Below, piece after piece: positions 18,949 through 27,943 of a stretch of 64,000 nt of DNA (positions within the stretch are counted from its first letter, which is position 1; each line of letters opens with the position of its first letter). The translations under genes and the position numbers were made by a program. Source of the stretch: Comamonas koreensis. GTDB lineage: Bacteria > Pseudomonadota > Gammaproteobacteria > Burkholderiales > Burkholderiaceae_C. The notes beneath the pieces were generated by a model, which saw only the letters and a list, made by a program, of their open reading frames with translations, searched no databases and was not told the origin of the DNA. The stretch lies in NCBI RefSeq assembly GCF_014076495.1, contig NZ_CP043575.1, positions 5,141,001-5,205,000 on the forward strand. Reading direction: 5' to 3'.

Positions 18949-19731
18949 TCAGGATAGGCTGGAAGTACCAATCAGCCCTTCGAGCGAGCGCACCAGGGTC
19001 ACCAGGCGCGGGCCGATGTCGGTCTCCAGCTCGCGGCTCTTGGGGTTGTAGGTGGGGACCGAGGCGCCAAACACCCAGCGCTCGCCATCGATGGGCTGCG
19101 ACAGCGGCACGGCGATCGACAGAATCTCGCGGTGCAGATCGCCATGGCTGCGGCAAAAGCCGTGAAGGGCCAGGTCCTGGCGCGCATCGTCCAGGCGCTC
19201 GCGCAGCAGCGCAGCACGCTCGGGCGCGCGGCCATCCAATTCGTCCAGATAGGCCTGGCGCTCGGCTTCGCTCTGGCCCAGCAGGTAGGCGCGGCCCGTC
19301 GCTGTGCGCACCAAGGAGACGGCCACGCCGATCTCGGGCGTGAAGACCTTGTTGTCCATGCCATTGGCCAGCTCGGCCAGCACCAGGCGCCGGCCCTCAC
19401 CGACGGCCAGCTGGATCTGGCCGCCCATGTAGTTGGCCAGCTCCTGCATCTGCGGGCGGGCAAACTGGCGTACCGTCATGCGCGATAGCAGCGGCGAGGC
19501 CAGGTTCAGCACTCCTATGCCCAGCACGTATTTGGACAGGCGCTCCGAATAGCGCAGCAGGCCCAGCTCGCACAGGGTCTCGGTCAGGCGGAACAAGGTC
19601 GGTTTGGGCAAACCCGTCAGGTCCATCAGCTCTTTGCCACTGAGTTCTTGCTGCTTGTTGTTAAAGCACTGCAAAATACTGACGCCGCGCACCAAGGCGC
19701 TGACCAGTTTTCCATCCGCTTCAGAATTCAT
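18949..19731 (-). CDS. IclR-family transcriptional regulator
   Basis: 260 residues. N-terminal winged helix at about 8-65 (LVRGVSILQCFNN, GLPKPTLFRLTETL), then the IclR effector-binding domain with GRAYLL and the C-terminal IAVPLSQPIDGERWVFGAS pattern. It is encoded at the edge of the CoA-ester island and directly upstream of the racemase-like gene, so it likely responds to a pathway acid or CoA ester. Two palindromes lie immediately upstream of its start and may be autoregulatory sites. Confidence 0.9.
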   Translation of the reverse strand: MNSEADGKLVSALVRGVSILQCFNNKQQELSGKELMDLTGLPKPTLFRLTETLCELGLLRYSERLSKYVLGIGVLNLASPLLSRMTVRQFARPQMQELANYMGGQIQLAVGEGRRLVLAELANGMDNKVFTPEIGVAVSLVRTATGRAYLLGQSEAERQAYLDELDGRAPERAALLRERLDDARQDLALHGFCRSHGDLHREILSIAVPLSQPIDGERWVFGASVPTYNPKSRELETDIGPRLVTLVRSLEGLIGTSSLS

Positions 19732-19741
19732 ATTTCAGTAT

Positions 19742-19771
19742 ATAAGTTACTTATTACGAGACTAATGTCTC
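19742..19771. promoter_or_regulatory. Two palindromes upstream of the IclR gene
   Basis: ATAAGT-T-ACTTAT (19742-19754) and GAGAC-TAAT-GTCTC (19758-19771) are perfect inverted repeats within 40 bases of the IclR start codon, in an AT-rich stretch. Position and symmetry fit operator sites for IclR autoregulation. The half-sites differ from those in the ligase/thiolase gap, so a shared regulator is not demonstrated. Confidence 0.45.
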
Positions 19772-19874
19772 AATTTATGAAATTCTAATCGGGAATGATC
19801 CGCTATGGGCAGCTTGCATGCTCGCTTGCTGCCCCCAGCCGCCTACGTGGCGGTTATCTGCAACACTCCCACCG

Positions 19875-20273
19875 ATGAGCCTGAACCAATACGGCATGCC
19901 CTCACGCGTGCCCGCCATTGCCGAAATTGGCCGCCTGCTGGCCGGGCAGCAGCTGTCTGCCGCAGAGCAGCAGCGGGCGCTGGACCTGCTGGTGCAAGAC
20001 CATGCCGATCTGGACGAGGTCGAAAGCCAGGCCGCCCTCTGGGCCATCGCCCAGCTGGGGCGCAGCGAGGCTGCATGCGCAGCGCTTCTGGCCTGCGCCG
20101 ACATCTGGCTGAACAGCGCCGAGCTGGCCGCCTCGTTTTTGGATGGCTATACCCAGGTCTGCGGCAACACCATCGCGCCCGCTGCAGCGCCGGCCTTTGC
20201 CCAGCTGCAGCAACTGGCGCAGCACGACCCTGAACTGGCCGCCCGCCTGCCTCTGTTTGAGAAAGCCCCTTGA
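19875..20273 (+). CDS. Hypothetical protein, all-helical
   Basis: 132 residues from ATG 19875. The composition is rich in Ala, Leu, Gln and Glu, suggesting an alpha-helical soluble protein; no signal or membrane segment is seen. Its stop overlaps the next start as TGATG, so it is translationally coupled to the YnfA-like gene. I do not recognise the family. Confidence 0.6.
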   Translation: MSLNQYGMPSRVPAIAEIGRLLAGQQLSAAEQQRALDLLVQDHADLDEVESQAALWAIAQLGRSEAACAALLACADIWLNSAELAASFLDGYTQVCGNTIAPAAAPAFAQLQQLAQHDPELAARLPLFEKAP

Positions 20274-20605
20274 TGTCCCTGCTGACCACCACCGCCTTGT
20301 TTGTGCTGACGGCAATTGCCGAGATCGTGGGCTGCTACCTGCCCTATCTCTGGCTCAAGGACAAGGCGCCGGTCTGGGTGCTGCTGCCCGCGGCGCTGGC
20401 GCTGCTGGCCTTTGTCTGGCTGCTGAGCCTGCACCCGACCGCATCGGGCCGGGTCTATGCCGCGTATGGCGGGGTCTATGTGACGACGGCAATTGCCTGG
20501 CTGTGGCTGGTCGATGGCATCCGCCCCAGCAGCTGGGATATCGCCGGCGTGCTGCTGTGCCTGGCCGGCATGGGTGTGATCATGCTGGGCGCGGCGCAGC
20601 GTTAA
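20273..20605 (+). CDS. YnfA/UPF0060 family small membrane protein
   Basis: 110 residues with four hydrophobic segments, the family length. The segment [14 protein letters not shown] and the end [21 protein letters not shown] pattern ([17 protein letters not shown]) match UPF0060, a branch of the drug/metabolite transporter superfamily. Function is not established for the family. The start overlaps the stop of the hypothetical gene upstream by one base. A preceding TTG codon is in frame but ATG 20273 is preferred. Confidence 0.85.
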   Translation: MSLLTTTALFVLTAIAEIVGCYLPYLWLKDKAPVWVLLPAALALLAFVWLLSLHPTASGRVYAAYGGVYVTTAIAWLWLVDGIRPSSWDIAGVLLCLAGMGVIMLGAAQR

Positions 20606-20623
20606 ACCTGCGCCTGCCTGGTT

Positions 20624-21754
20624 TTAGCCTTGGTTGGCAGCGCGGCGCGCCTGCACCGCTTGCGCCAGCTGGGCCAGCACCGGCACGGTCTGCTCCATGC
20701 TGATGCAGGCATCGGTGAGCGAGACACCATAGGCGAGCGGCTGGCCTTCTACGATGTCCTGCCGGCCTTCGTGGATATGGCTCTCGATCATCACGCCGGT
20801 GATGCGGCGGTCGCCCCCTGCCACCTGCTGGGCCACATCGGCGGCCACCTCGATCTGGCGGCGGTGCTGCTTGCTGCTGTTGGCATGCGACAGGTCGATC
20901 ATCACCTGCTCGCGCAGGCCACCCTTGGCCAGCACCTCGCAGGCGGCCTGCACATCGGCCGCGCTGTAGTTGGGCTGCTTGCCGCCGCGCAGGATGATGT
21001 GGCAGTCCTGGTTGCCCCGGGTCTCGAAGATGGCGCTCTGACCCATCTTGGTCATGCCCATGAAGGCATGCTCGGACTGCGCCGCCAAAATCGCGTCGCT
21101 CGCCACCTTGACGCCGCCATCGGTGCCGTTCTTGAAGCCCACCGGGCAGGACAGGCCGCTGGCCAGCTGGCGGTGGCTCTGGCTTTCGGTGGTGCGCGCG
21201 CCAATGGCGCCCCAGCTGACCAGGTCGCTGATGAACTGCGGCGAGAGCAGGTCCAAAAACTCGGTGCCGGCTGGCAGGCCCAGCGCCAGAATATCGAGCA
21301 GCAGGCGGCGCGCCAGCTCCAGCCCCTCGTTGACGGCAAAGCTGCCATCGAGGTGCGGGTCGTTGATATAGCCCTTCCAGCCCACCGTCGTGCGCGGCTT
21401 CTCGAAGTACACGCGCATCACCACCAGCAGGTCATCCTTCAAAGCCTCGGCCTGCACCTTGAGCTGGCGGGCATAGTCCATTGCCAGGTCATGGTCGTGG
21501 ATGGAGCAAGGGCCCACCACGACGACCAGGCGGTCGTCCTGCCCGTGCAGGATCTTGGAGATGGCCGCGCGGCTCGATTCCACCAGCTGGTAGGCCTCGT
21601 CGGTGATCGGCAGCCACTCCTCGAGCAAGGCGGGCGTGATCAGCGGCCGCACCACCTTGATGCGGGTGTCATCGATGCGGGTCTTGTCAACCGTGGAAAG
21701 CCGGGACGGGGACTTGCGAGGCACGGTGCCTGCAGCGGTAGAGGAATCGGTCAT
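20624..21754 (-). CDS. aroG: 3-deoxy-7-phosphoheptulonate synthase, class I (AroF/G/H type)
   Basis: 376 residues. This cytosolic enzyme condenses phosphoenolpyruvate and erythrose 4-phosphate in the first step of the shikimate pathway. Signatures: VVVGPCSIHD, RVYFEKPRTTVGWKG, IGARTTESQSHRQLASGLS and DLSHANSSKQ, all typical of the E. coli-like class I enzymes. The N-terminal ~25 residues are longer than in E. coli and Ser/Thr rich. Which aromatic amino acid inhibits it cannot be read from the sequence, so the G suffix is provisional. Confidence 0.92.
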   Translation of the reverse strand: MTDSSTAAGTVPRKSPSRLSTVDKTRIDDTRIKVVRPLITPALLEEWLPITDEAYQLVESSRAAISKILHGQDDRLVVVVGPCSIHDHDLAMDYARQLKVQAEALKDDLLVVMRVYFEKPRTTVGWKGYINDPHLDGSFAVNEGLELARRLLLDILALGLPAGTEFLDLLSPQFISDLVSWGAIGARTTESQSHRQLASGLSCPVGFKNGTDGGVKVASDAILAAQSEHAFMGMTKMGQSAIFETRGNQDCHIILRGGKQPNYSAADVQAACEVLAKGGLREQVMIDLSHANSSKQHRRQIEVAADVAQQVAGGDRRITGVMIESHIHEGRQDIVEGQPLAYGVSLTDACISMEQTVPVLAQLAQAVQARRAANQG

Positions 21755-21827
21755 CCCGCTATTGTCGCAGGGCCTGCAAACACGTTCACGGGCCTAAGGC
21801 ATCCCCGCTGCAGCCACCCGCAGGCCA

Positions 21828-22145
21828 TTAGGAAGAGGACAGCTTCATCAGTACCAAACCGCTGACAATCAGCAAGGCCGCCACGACGCGCATCGGTGTC
21901 AGCGCCTCGCCCAGCACGGTGATGCCCACGATAAAGGCACCTACGGCACCAATGCCCGTCCAGATCGTATAGGCCGTGCCCAGCGGCAGGCTGCGCATCG
22001 CGACCGACAGCAGACCAAAGCTGGCAATCATTGCCACCAGCGTGATTGCGCTGTATTTGATATTGGTAAAACCATGGGACTGCTTCATCGTGAACGCCCA
22101 CACCACTTCCAGCACACCGGCAACCAGCAAATACACCCAGGCCAT
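21828..22145 (-). CDS. gdx: Guanidinium exporter Gdx (SugE), SMR family
   Basis: 105 residues, the same length as E. coli SugE/Gdx, with four membrane segments. MAWVYLLVAGVLEVVWA holds the essential SMR glutamate, and GTAYTIWTGIGAVGAF is the Gdx-type signature separating it from EmrE-like drug pumps. Gdx proteins exchange guanidinium for protons in the inner membrane. ATG 22145 has AAGGAG six bases upstream. A guanidine-II riboswitch in its leader supports the substrate assignment independently. Confidence 0.92.
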   Translation of the reverse strand: MAWVYLLVAGVLEVVWAFTMKQSHGFTNIKYSAITLVAMIASFGLLSVAMRSLPLGTAYTIWTGIGAVGAFIVGITVLGEALTPMRVVAALLIVSGLVLMKLSSS

Positions 22146-22179
22146 ATCGAACTCCTTGAACAAAGGGAAATTTGGAATG

Positions 22180-22240
22180 GCCAGGCCGTCCTGGCGGTGG
22201 TGCGCGCCGCTGCTGCAGCGCCATGCAGGGCCGTCCCTGC
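22180..22240 (-). promoter_or_regulatory. Guanidine-II (mini-ykkC) riboswitch
   Basis: Read on the minus strand, two perfect 6-bp hairpins each carry an ACGG tetraloop: GCAGGG-ACGG-CCCTGC (22240-22225) and GCCAGG-ACGG-CCTGGC (22195-22180), separated by a 29-base linker. Paired stem-loops with ACGR loops just before a ribosome site define the guanidine-II class, and this one precedes gdx. The AAGGAG site lies 22 bases beyond the second hairpin, so translational control is the expected mode. Confidence 0.9.
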
Positions 22241-22365
22241 GCAATGGGTCCCATGATAGCGGCGCGCGCCCAGACCGGCCGCACAGGCCGCGCATCGCCC
22301 GCCAGGCCATGGGTGGTTGGGGCGCAACAGTTGAAGCCGCGCCCGCCCTGTGCTGGCGCGGGCGC

Positions 22366-22860
22366 TCAGGCCAGCGCTTGGGCCTCGGCAGGCTCCATCT
22401 GCAGCAAGTTGCCCACGGTGGCGCCGTAGTAGGTGGCCACTCGTTTGCGCTGCTTGAGCACCGCCTTGTCCTTGCTCACCAGCAAGGCCTGGTGCTGGCT
22501 GGCCAGGTCCAGAAAATGCTGGTCGTCCGGATCGGTGCAGCTAAAGCGAATCTTGGGCGCGGCATCGACATACTGCACTGCGGCATCAAAGGCGGCCATT
22601 ACGCCCTCGGGCGTCTTGCCGTAGTAGCTCACGCGCGGAGCGATCTGGCTGTAGTGCAGCACGCGTTCGAGCTCGATGCGCTGGGCCTCGTCGGCAATCC
22701 AGCGCAGCGCGCCCTGGGCCACCAGCGTGCGGATCGGCGGGATATGCGGGTCATCGAAGATCAGCATGTCGAGCACCACATTGGTGTCCAGCACCACCGG
22801 CCGGGGAAGCGGTCCGGTGTAACCTTCATTGCACGTTGGCCACTTGAGCACCACCTTCAT
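22366..22860 (-). CDS. PIN-domain putative toxin/ribonuclease
   Basis: 164 residues. The PIN acidic residues appear in RPVVLDTNVVLDML near the N-terminus and CTDPDDQHFLDLA near the C-terminus, fitting the COG1569-like putative toxin group. Such domains are Mg-dependent RNases. The start overlaps the rlmL stop as ATGA, so translation is coupled to an rRNA methyltransferase. No antitoxin gene is next to it. It may be a housekeeping RNase rather than a toxin. Confidence 0.82.
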   Translation of the reverse strand: MKVVLKWPTCNEGYTGPLPRPVVLDTNVVLDMLIFDDPHIPPIRTLVAQGALRWIADEAQRIELERVLHYSQIAPRVSYYGKTPEGVMAAFDAAVQYVDAAPKIRFSCTDPDDQHFLDLASQHQALLVSKDKAVLKQRKRVATYYGATVGNLLQMEPAEAQALA

Positions 22861-24134
22861 GGTTGACCGCCTGGCGCGGGCTGCTCTCCCCGGGGCTTGA
22901 GCGCCCCCTTGATCATGTCAAAGCGGAACAAGCGGCACTCGATCGGGCCATTCCACATGGGGGTGCGGCGCGATTCCTTCAGGCGCATCTTGCCGGGCAG
23001 CTTCAGATCGGGGGTCAGCAGCCAGGCGCTCCAGCCGCTGTAGTTCTTTTTCCAGTGGCTGGCCAGCTGGGTGAAGAACTCGCCGCCATCTTCGGTCTGC
23101 GCCGTCTCGCGCCCTGCGCGCTCGACATGGCCCATGCGCTCGGCCGCATTGCGGCCGGCAGCGCCCGCCGCCGCGATACGCTCGCCATACGGCGGGTTGA
23201 GCAGCATCATGCCGGGCTGCTCGCAGGGGGGCATGCGCTGCAGCGCATCGCCGCCGCGCAGCTCGATGGTCTCGGCCACACCGGCGCGCTCGGCATTGCG
23301 CTGGGCAAAATCGACCATCCGGAACGAGATGTCCGAGCCATAGATGCCCACCGGGCTCTGGGGCAGGATCTGGCGCTCGGCCTCATCGAGCATCGCCTCC
23401 CAGACATGGCGCTGGAAAGGCACGAGCTTTTCAAACGCAAAGCGGCGCAGGATACCGGCCGGGATCTTGCGCGCGATCTGGGCCGCTTCGATCAGCACCG
23501 TGCCGCTGCCACAGCAGGGGTCGTAGAGCGGCTGCGGGTCGTCGCCGTGCGGGTCCCAGCCGCTCGCGGCAATCATCGCCGCGGCCAGCGTTTCCTTGAG
23601 TGGCGCATCGCCCTTGTCCTCGCGCCAGCCGCGCTTGAACAGCGCCTCGCCCGAAGTATCGATATAGATGGTGGCGCCATCGGTGGTCAGGTGCAGGTGC
23701 ACGCGCACATCGGGGTGGTGCGTCTCCACGCTGGGGCGCACGCCGTGGCGGCGCTCGCGGAAGCGGTCGGCAATCGCATCCTTGACGCGCAGCGCGGCAA
23801 AGTTCAGGCTGGTCAGCGGGCTGTGCTGGGAGGTGACCTCGATCTTGAAGGTCTCCTTGGGCGAAAACCAGATCTCCCAGGCCACCTCGCTGGCGGCACG
23901 GTAGAGGTCGTTCTCGTTGCGGTACATGCTGTGCGAGAGCTCGACCAGCACGCGCTGGGCCAGGCGGCTGTGCAGGTTCAGCAGCAGCGCATCGCGCCAC
24001 ATGCCGCGCAGCATGACGCCGCCGCGCGCCACCAGGAGGTCCTGGCCGCTGGCGCCGGTGATGGCATGGACTTCGTCCGCCAAAAGGCCCTCGACGCCGG
24101 CGGCGCAGGGCAAAAACAAATGCAGTTGGTTCAT
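22857..24134 (-). CDS. rlmL: THUMP-domain class I rRNA methyltransferase, RlmL-like
   Basis: 425 residues from ATG 24134 (MNQLHLFLPCAAG); earlier in-frame ATGs add unrelated sequence. A ferredoxin-like and THUMP region covers about 1-160, then the methyltransferase with LYDPCCGSGTVLIEAA (SAM loop) and LLNPPYGERI (catalytic NPPY), typical of N2-guanine methylation of 23S rRNA G2445. It lacks the C-terminal RlmK half found in E. coli RlmKL, as expected in many proteobacteria. The downstream PIN gene overlaps by four bases. Confidence 0.88.
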   Translation of the reverse strand: MNQLHLFLPCAAGVEGLLADEVHAITGASGQDLLVARGGVMLRGMWRDALLLNLHSRLAQRVLVELSHSMYRNENDLYRAASEVAWEIWFSPKETFKIEVTSQHSPLTSLNFAALRVKDAIADRFRERRHGVRPSVETHHPDVRVHLHLTTDGATIYIDTSGEALFKRGWREDKGDAPLKETLAAAMIAASGWDPHGDDPQPLYDPCCGSGTVLIEAAQIARKIPAGILRRFAFEKLVPFQRHVWEAMLDEAERQILPQSPVGIYGSDISFRMVDFAQRNAERAGVAETIELRGGDALQRMPPCEQPGMMLLNPPYGERIAAAGAAGRNAAERMGHVERAGRETAQTEDGGEFFTQLASHWKKNYSGWSAWLLTPDLKLPGKMRLKESRRTPMWNGPIECRLFRFDMIKGALKPRGEQPAPGGQP

Positions 24135-24331
24135 AAGCAGGGGGGCAAGCATACGCGCTTGCCCCATTGTCTGCCAAGCGCACGGGAATGTGGACTGTGC
24201 CAGTGGCATTCGGCAGCCCGGCTCCTATAGCGCAGCGGTAACGGGTGGCTGGCTGCTATAGTCTGGCCCCAGAGCGGGCCGCAGCCCTCGGTGCAGCCGC
24301 CCTTCCCCTCCATCACTCAGAGAGAATGCGG

Positions 24332-25084
24332 ATGCCCTACCTCGGAGCTGGCGTACACGTCATCATTGCGCTGTTTTTTGCGGTCCACGCCGTGCGCAGC
24401 GGCCAGAACAACTACTGGCTGTTTGTGCTGCTGGCCTTCCCCTTCCTGGGCAGCGTGGTGTATTTCTTTGCCATCTACCTGCCCAATTCGCGCCTGCAGC
24501 GCCATGCCCGCAGCCTGGCGAGCAACGCCGTCAAGGCGCTGGACCCGACCCGCGAGGTGCGCGAAGCCCAGGCCGCCTACGACTACAGCCCCACCGCGCA
24601 GAACCAGATCCGCCTGGCCCAGGCCCTGCTGGCCAATGGCCAGGCCGAGCAGGCCTTTGGCCACTTTGAGGCCAGCATGAAGGGTCCGTTTGCCAACGAC
24701 CTCGATATCCGCTGGGGCGCTGCGCAAGCGGCCTACCAGGCCGGCCATCCGCAGCAGGCGCTGCAGCAGCTGCGCGTGATTGCCCAGGCGGATGTGCACT
24801 TCCGCGCCGAGGCCGTGGGCCTGCTGGTGGCCAAGGCCTACGCCCAGCTGGGCGACCAGGAGATGGCGCGCAAGAGCTTTGACTTTGTGCGCCAGCACTC
24901 GGGCAGCTTCGATGTGATGGCCGAGTACGCGATCTGGGCTGCGGGCCAGGGCGACTGGCAGACGGCCAATGGCCTGCAGGCCGAGCTGAACAAGGCGATG
25001 ACGCACTGGAGCGGCCAGCAGCGCCAGCTCAACCGCGAGATGCTGCAGCGCCTGAAAACCGCCTTTGCCGCCCAGCCCAGGTAA
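24332..25084 (+). CDS. Membrane-anchored TPR protein
   Basis: 250 residues from ATG 24332, preferred over ATG 24326 because GAGAG is then about nine bases away. Two hydrophobic segments at about 4-20 and 25-46 (YWLFVLLAFPFLGSVVYFFA) resemble the PLD N-terminal membrane region. The rest is helical with TPR-like repeats, for example NQIRLAQALLANGQAEQAF and AEAVGLLVAKAYAQLGDQEMA. Such proteins scaffold envelope complexes; the partner is unknown. Confidence 0.75.
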   Translation: MPYLGAGVHVIIALFFAVHAVRSGQNNYWLFVLLAFPFLGSVVYFFAIYLPNSRLQRHARSLASNAVKALDPTREVREAQAAYDYSPTAQNQIRLAQALLANGQAEQAFGHFEASMKGPFANDLDIRWGAAQAAYQAGHPQQALQQLRVIAQADVHFRAEAVGLLVAKAYAQLGDQEMARKSFDFVRQHSGSFDVMAEYAIWAAGQGDWQTANGLQAELNKAMTHWSGQQRQLNREMLQRLKTAFAAQPR

Positions 25085-25222
25085 GCCCACCTGGCTTGCC
25101 ATTGACCAAACCGCAATAGGCCTGCTGCCAGCAGGCCATCCCACCGCCCCGCAGCCCTTGCCGCGCGCCAGTTTGCGCTTGCGCAGACAGCCGCCACAGC
25201 ACAGTCGCTAAAATCGCTGTCT

Positions 25223-26146
25223 ATGGCAAAAATCATCGTTCTGGCCCTGGTGCTGCTTTTCACTGGCTGCGGCCTCTACATGCACCTGCGTGGCAAGGTG
25301 CGGCACAAGCTGCTGCGCCAGCTGTTTGACCACTCCACGTTCACGGCGCCATTCAATGTGTTCATGCTGATGTTCAGCAAGGTACCGCGCACGCCCTACC
25401 TGCCCACCAGCACCTTCCCCGACCTGGCCCCGCTGCAGGCCCACTGGCGCGAGATCCGCGAAGAGGCCATCGGCCTGCACCAGGCCATGCAGATCAAGGC
25501 CGCAGCCAACAACGACGACGCGGGCTTCAACTCTTTCTTCAAGACCGGCTGGAAGCGCTTCTACTTGAAGTGGTACGGCCAGGCCCACCCGTCTGCGATG
25601 GAGCTGTGCCCCAAGACCACGGCGCTGGTGCAGTCCATCCCCGGCATCAAGGCGGCCATGTTTGCCGAGCTGCCGCCCGGCGCCAAGCTCAACCTGCACC
25701 GCGACCCCTATGCGGGCTCGCTGCGCTACCACCTCGCTGTGCTGGCGCCCAATGATGACCGCTGCATGATCGAGGTCGATGGCACGCCCTACAGCTGGCG
25801 CGAGGGCGAAGGCGTGATCTTTGACGAGACCTTCATGCACTGGGCCGAGAACCGGTCCGAAGGCAACCGCATCGTGCTGTTCTGCGATGTCGAGCGCCCG
25901 ATGACCAATGGCTTTGCGCAGTGGCTCAACCGCTGGCTGGGCACGCATGTGGTCGCTGCCGCCAGCTCGCCCAACAACGAAGGCGATCCGCGTGGCTTCA
26001 TCAGCCGCATCTTCAAGATCTCGTTCTACATGGGCCAGTACCGCCGCCGCTTCAAGGCCTGGAACAAGACGGCCTACAAGCTCACCAAGTTTGGCCTGAT
26101 GCTGGCCGTGCTGGCCTTGTTCATCTGGTGGCTGTGGCCAAAGTAA
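25223..26146 (+). CDS. lpxO: Lipid A 2-hydroxylase LpxO-like (Asp/Asn beta-hydroxylase domain)
   Basis: 307 residues. Fe(II)/2-oxoglutarate-dependent hydroxylase domain at about 110-225 with metal ligands in LHRDPYAGSLRYH and MHWAENRS and a 2-oxoglutarate-binding Arg nearby. Hydrophobic segments at both ends (4-20 and 283-303) anchor it to the inner membrane, as in LpxO, which hydroxylates a secondary acyl chain of lipid A. Followed by a strong terminator. Assignment to LpxO rests on architecture and length. Confidence 0.85.
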   Translation: MAKIIVLALVLLFTGCGLYMHLRGKVRHKLLRQLFDHSTFTAPFNVFMLMFSKVPRTPYLPTSTFPDLAPLQAHWREIREEAIGLHQAMQIKAAANNDDAGFNSFFKTGWKRFYLKWYGQAHPSAMELCPKTTALVQSIPGIKAAMFAELPPGAKLNLHRDPYAGSLRYHLAVLAPNDDRCMIEVDGTPYSWREGEGVIFDETFMHWAENRSEGNRIVLFCDVERPMTNGFAQWLNRWLGTHVVAAASSPNNEGDPRGFISRIFKISFYMGQYRRRFKAWNKTAYKLTKFGLMLAVLALFIWWLWPK

Positions 26147-26166
26147 AGCGGCTCCGTCTCAAAGCA

Positions 26167-26200
26167 AAACCGCAGTGCCTAACGCAACTGCGGTTTTTTT
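26167..26200. terminator. Rho-independent terminator between lpxO and rpoN
   Basis: 10-bp stem (AAACCGCAGT, 26167-26176, with ACTGCGGTTT, 26187-26196), 10-base loop and a seven-T run on the plus strand. The minus strand also has a T-run beyond the stem, so it may serve the convergent rpoN. Confidence 0.88.
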
Positions 26201-26221
26201 ATGGGCCCTGGCTGCTTGCGC

Positions 26222-27838
26222 TTACAGCGCCTTGCGCAGGCTGGCCGGCGGGATGCGCATCGCCTCGCGGTACTTGGCCACCGTGCGGCGCGCGCATTCA
26301 ATGCCCTGGGCCTGCAGCAGATCGGCGATTTTTGCATCCGACAGCGGCTTTTTCGCGCTTTCCTCGTCCAGCAGCTGCTTGATCAGCGCCTTGACCGCCG
26401 TGCTCGACGCACTGCCGCCGGTCTCGGTGCCCAGGCCCGAGCCAAAGAAGTACTTGAGCTCGAACGTGCCCTGCGGCGTGGCCATGTACTTGGCCGTGGT
26501 CACGCGGCTGATGGTGGACTCGTGCAGGCCCAGCTCATCGGCAATCTCGCGCAGCACCATGGGGCGCATCGCCAGCTCGCCATGGACAAAGAAATTGCGC
26601 TGGCGCTCGACGATGGCCTGCGAGACGCGCAAGATGGTGTCAAAGCGCTGCTGGATGTTCTTGATGAACCAGCGCGCCTCCTGCAGCCGCTGCTGCAGCG
26701 CGCCATGGCCTTCGCTGCCCTTGTGGCTGCGCAAGGCATTGGCGTAGACATCCTGCACGCGCAGGCGCGGCATCACCTCGGCATTGAGCTGCACGCTGAA
26801 ACCGGGCACCGGCAGGCCGCGCTCATTGCTGAGTCGCACGATGACATCGGGGATGATGGTGTTGCGGTCCACATCGGCATAGGGCCGGCCGGGGCGGGGC
26901 TCGAGCTTGGCGATCAGCGCCAGCGCGCTGCGCACCGCGGCATCACTGCATCCGGTCAGTTGCACCAGCTTGCGCACATCACGGCGCGCCAGCAGCTCCA
27001 GCGATTCCTGGCAGACCAGCAAAGCGGTCTCCAGCGCCAGCGCATCGGCCTCGGGCGTGTCCGAGCCCTCTTCATCCAACAGGCGCTGCTGGGCCTTGAT
27101 CTGCAGCTGCATGCATTCGGACAGGTTGCGCGCGCCCACGCCAATCGGCTCCAGGCTTTGCAGCAAGCGCAGCGCCACAGTCAGGTGGTGCAGCAGCACT
27201 TCGTAGCGCTCGGGGTCACTGGCGTCGCCAAAGCTTTGCGCGAGCTCGGCCAGCGTTTCTTCGAGGTAGCCGTCGTCGTTCAGTGATTCAATCAGAAAGT
27301 AGAGCGCGGCCCGGTCTTCCTGGCACAGGCGCAGCGACAAGGCCTGGCGGTGCAGCACATCCTGCAGGCTCAGGTGCTCGCTGCGCCGGTCGGACATCGG
27401 CGTCTCGTCGTCGTCATCGCTGGCGCTGGAGCGCGCGGGCAGATCGCCACCCCACTCTTCCCAGTCCGATGCCGAATCGCCGGCAGCGGCCTCGGCATCG
27501 ACGCCGGTTTCCTTGCCCGCGCCAAAATCCAGCGGCTGGTCGGAGGTTCCGGGCTCGAAATCGCTACTGTTGTTGGTGTCGGTGCTGGCAGCAGTATCGG
27601 CACCCTTGTCGGCTGCGTCTGCAGCGTCTGCAGCTTCGGCAGATTCAGCGGCTTCTTTACCGGCTTCAGCCTCGGGGGCCTCATCGCCCTCGCGCTCCAG
27701 AAACGGGTTTTCGTCGAGCATCTGCTCGACTTCCTGCGTCAGTTCCTGCGTGGACAGCTGCAGCAGGCGAATCGACTGCTGCAGCTGGGGGGTCAGGGTC
27801 AGGTTCTGCGATACGCGCAGCGACAGCGACGGCATCAT
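26222..27838 (-). CDS. rpoN: RNA polymerase sigma-54 factor RpoN
   Basis: 538 residues. Region I is Leu/Gln rich (LTLTPQLQQSIRLLQLS), binding activators. Region II is a long acidic Ala/Asp/Glu linker (about 50-150). Region III has the core-binding domain and a helix-turn-helix (LGLHESTISRVT), and the RpoN box ARRTVAKYRE is near the C-terminus for -24 recognition. It follows lptB on the same strand, the usual proteobacterial arrangement, with a 105-base gap. Confidence 0.96.
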   Translation of the reverse strand: MMPSLSLRVSQNLTLTPQLQQSIRLLQLSTQELTQEVEQMLDENPFLEREGDEAPEAEAGKEAAESAEAADAADAADKGADTAASTDTNNSSDFEPGTSDQPLDFGAGKETGVDAEAAAGDSASDWEEWGGDLPARSSASDDDDETPMSDRRSEHLSLQDVLHRQALSLRLCQEDRAALYFLIESLNDDGYLEETLAELAQSFGDASDPERYEVLLHHLTVALRLLQSLEPIGVGARNLSECMQLQIKAQQRLLDEEGSDTPEADALALETALLVCQESLELLARRDVRKLVQLTGCSDAAVRSALALIAKLEPRPGRPYADVDRNTIIPDVIVRLSNERGLPVPGFSVQLNAEVMPRLRVQDVYANALRSHKGSEGHGALQQRLQEARWFIKNIQQRFDTILRVSQAIVERQRNFFVHGELAMRPMVLREIADELGLHESTISRVTTAKYMATPQGTFELKYFFGSGLGTETGGSASSTAVKALIKQLLDEESAKKPLSDAKIADLLQAQGIECARRTVAKYREAMRIPPASLRKAL

Positions 27839-27943
27839 GGCTGCGCCTCCCCACGGGCTGGGGCAGCTGGCAACGGATCAGCCCTGCCGGCCCCGCAGCG
27901 CGGGACGGCATCTTGGCTGGCACGCCCGCCAAGGCGTGCGGTG

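Noticed and set aside
21828..22145. Multidrug efflux (EmrE-type) assignment
   Set aside because: Gdx signature residues and the guanidine-II riboswitch favour guanidinium export.
25119..25137. Terminator after the TPR gene
   Set aside because: 8-bp stem GGCCTGCT/AGCAGGCC without a T-run; could be chance in high-GC DNA.
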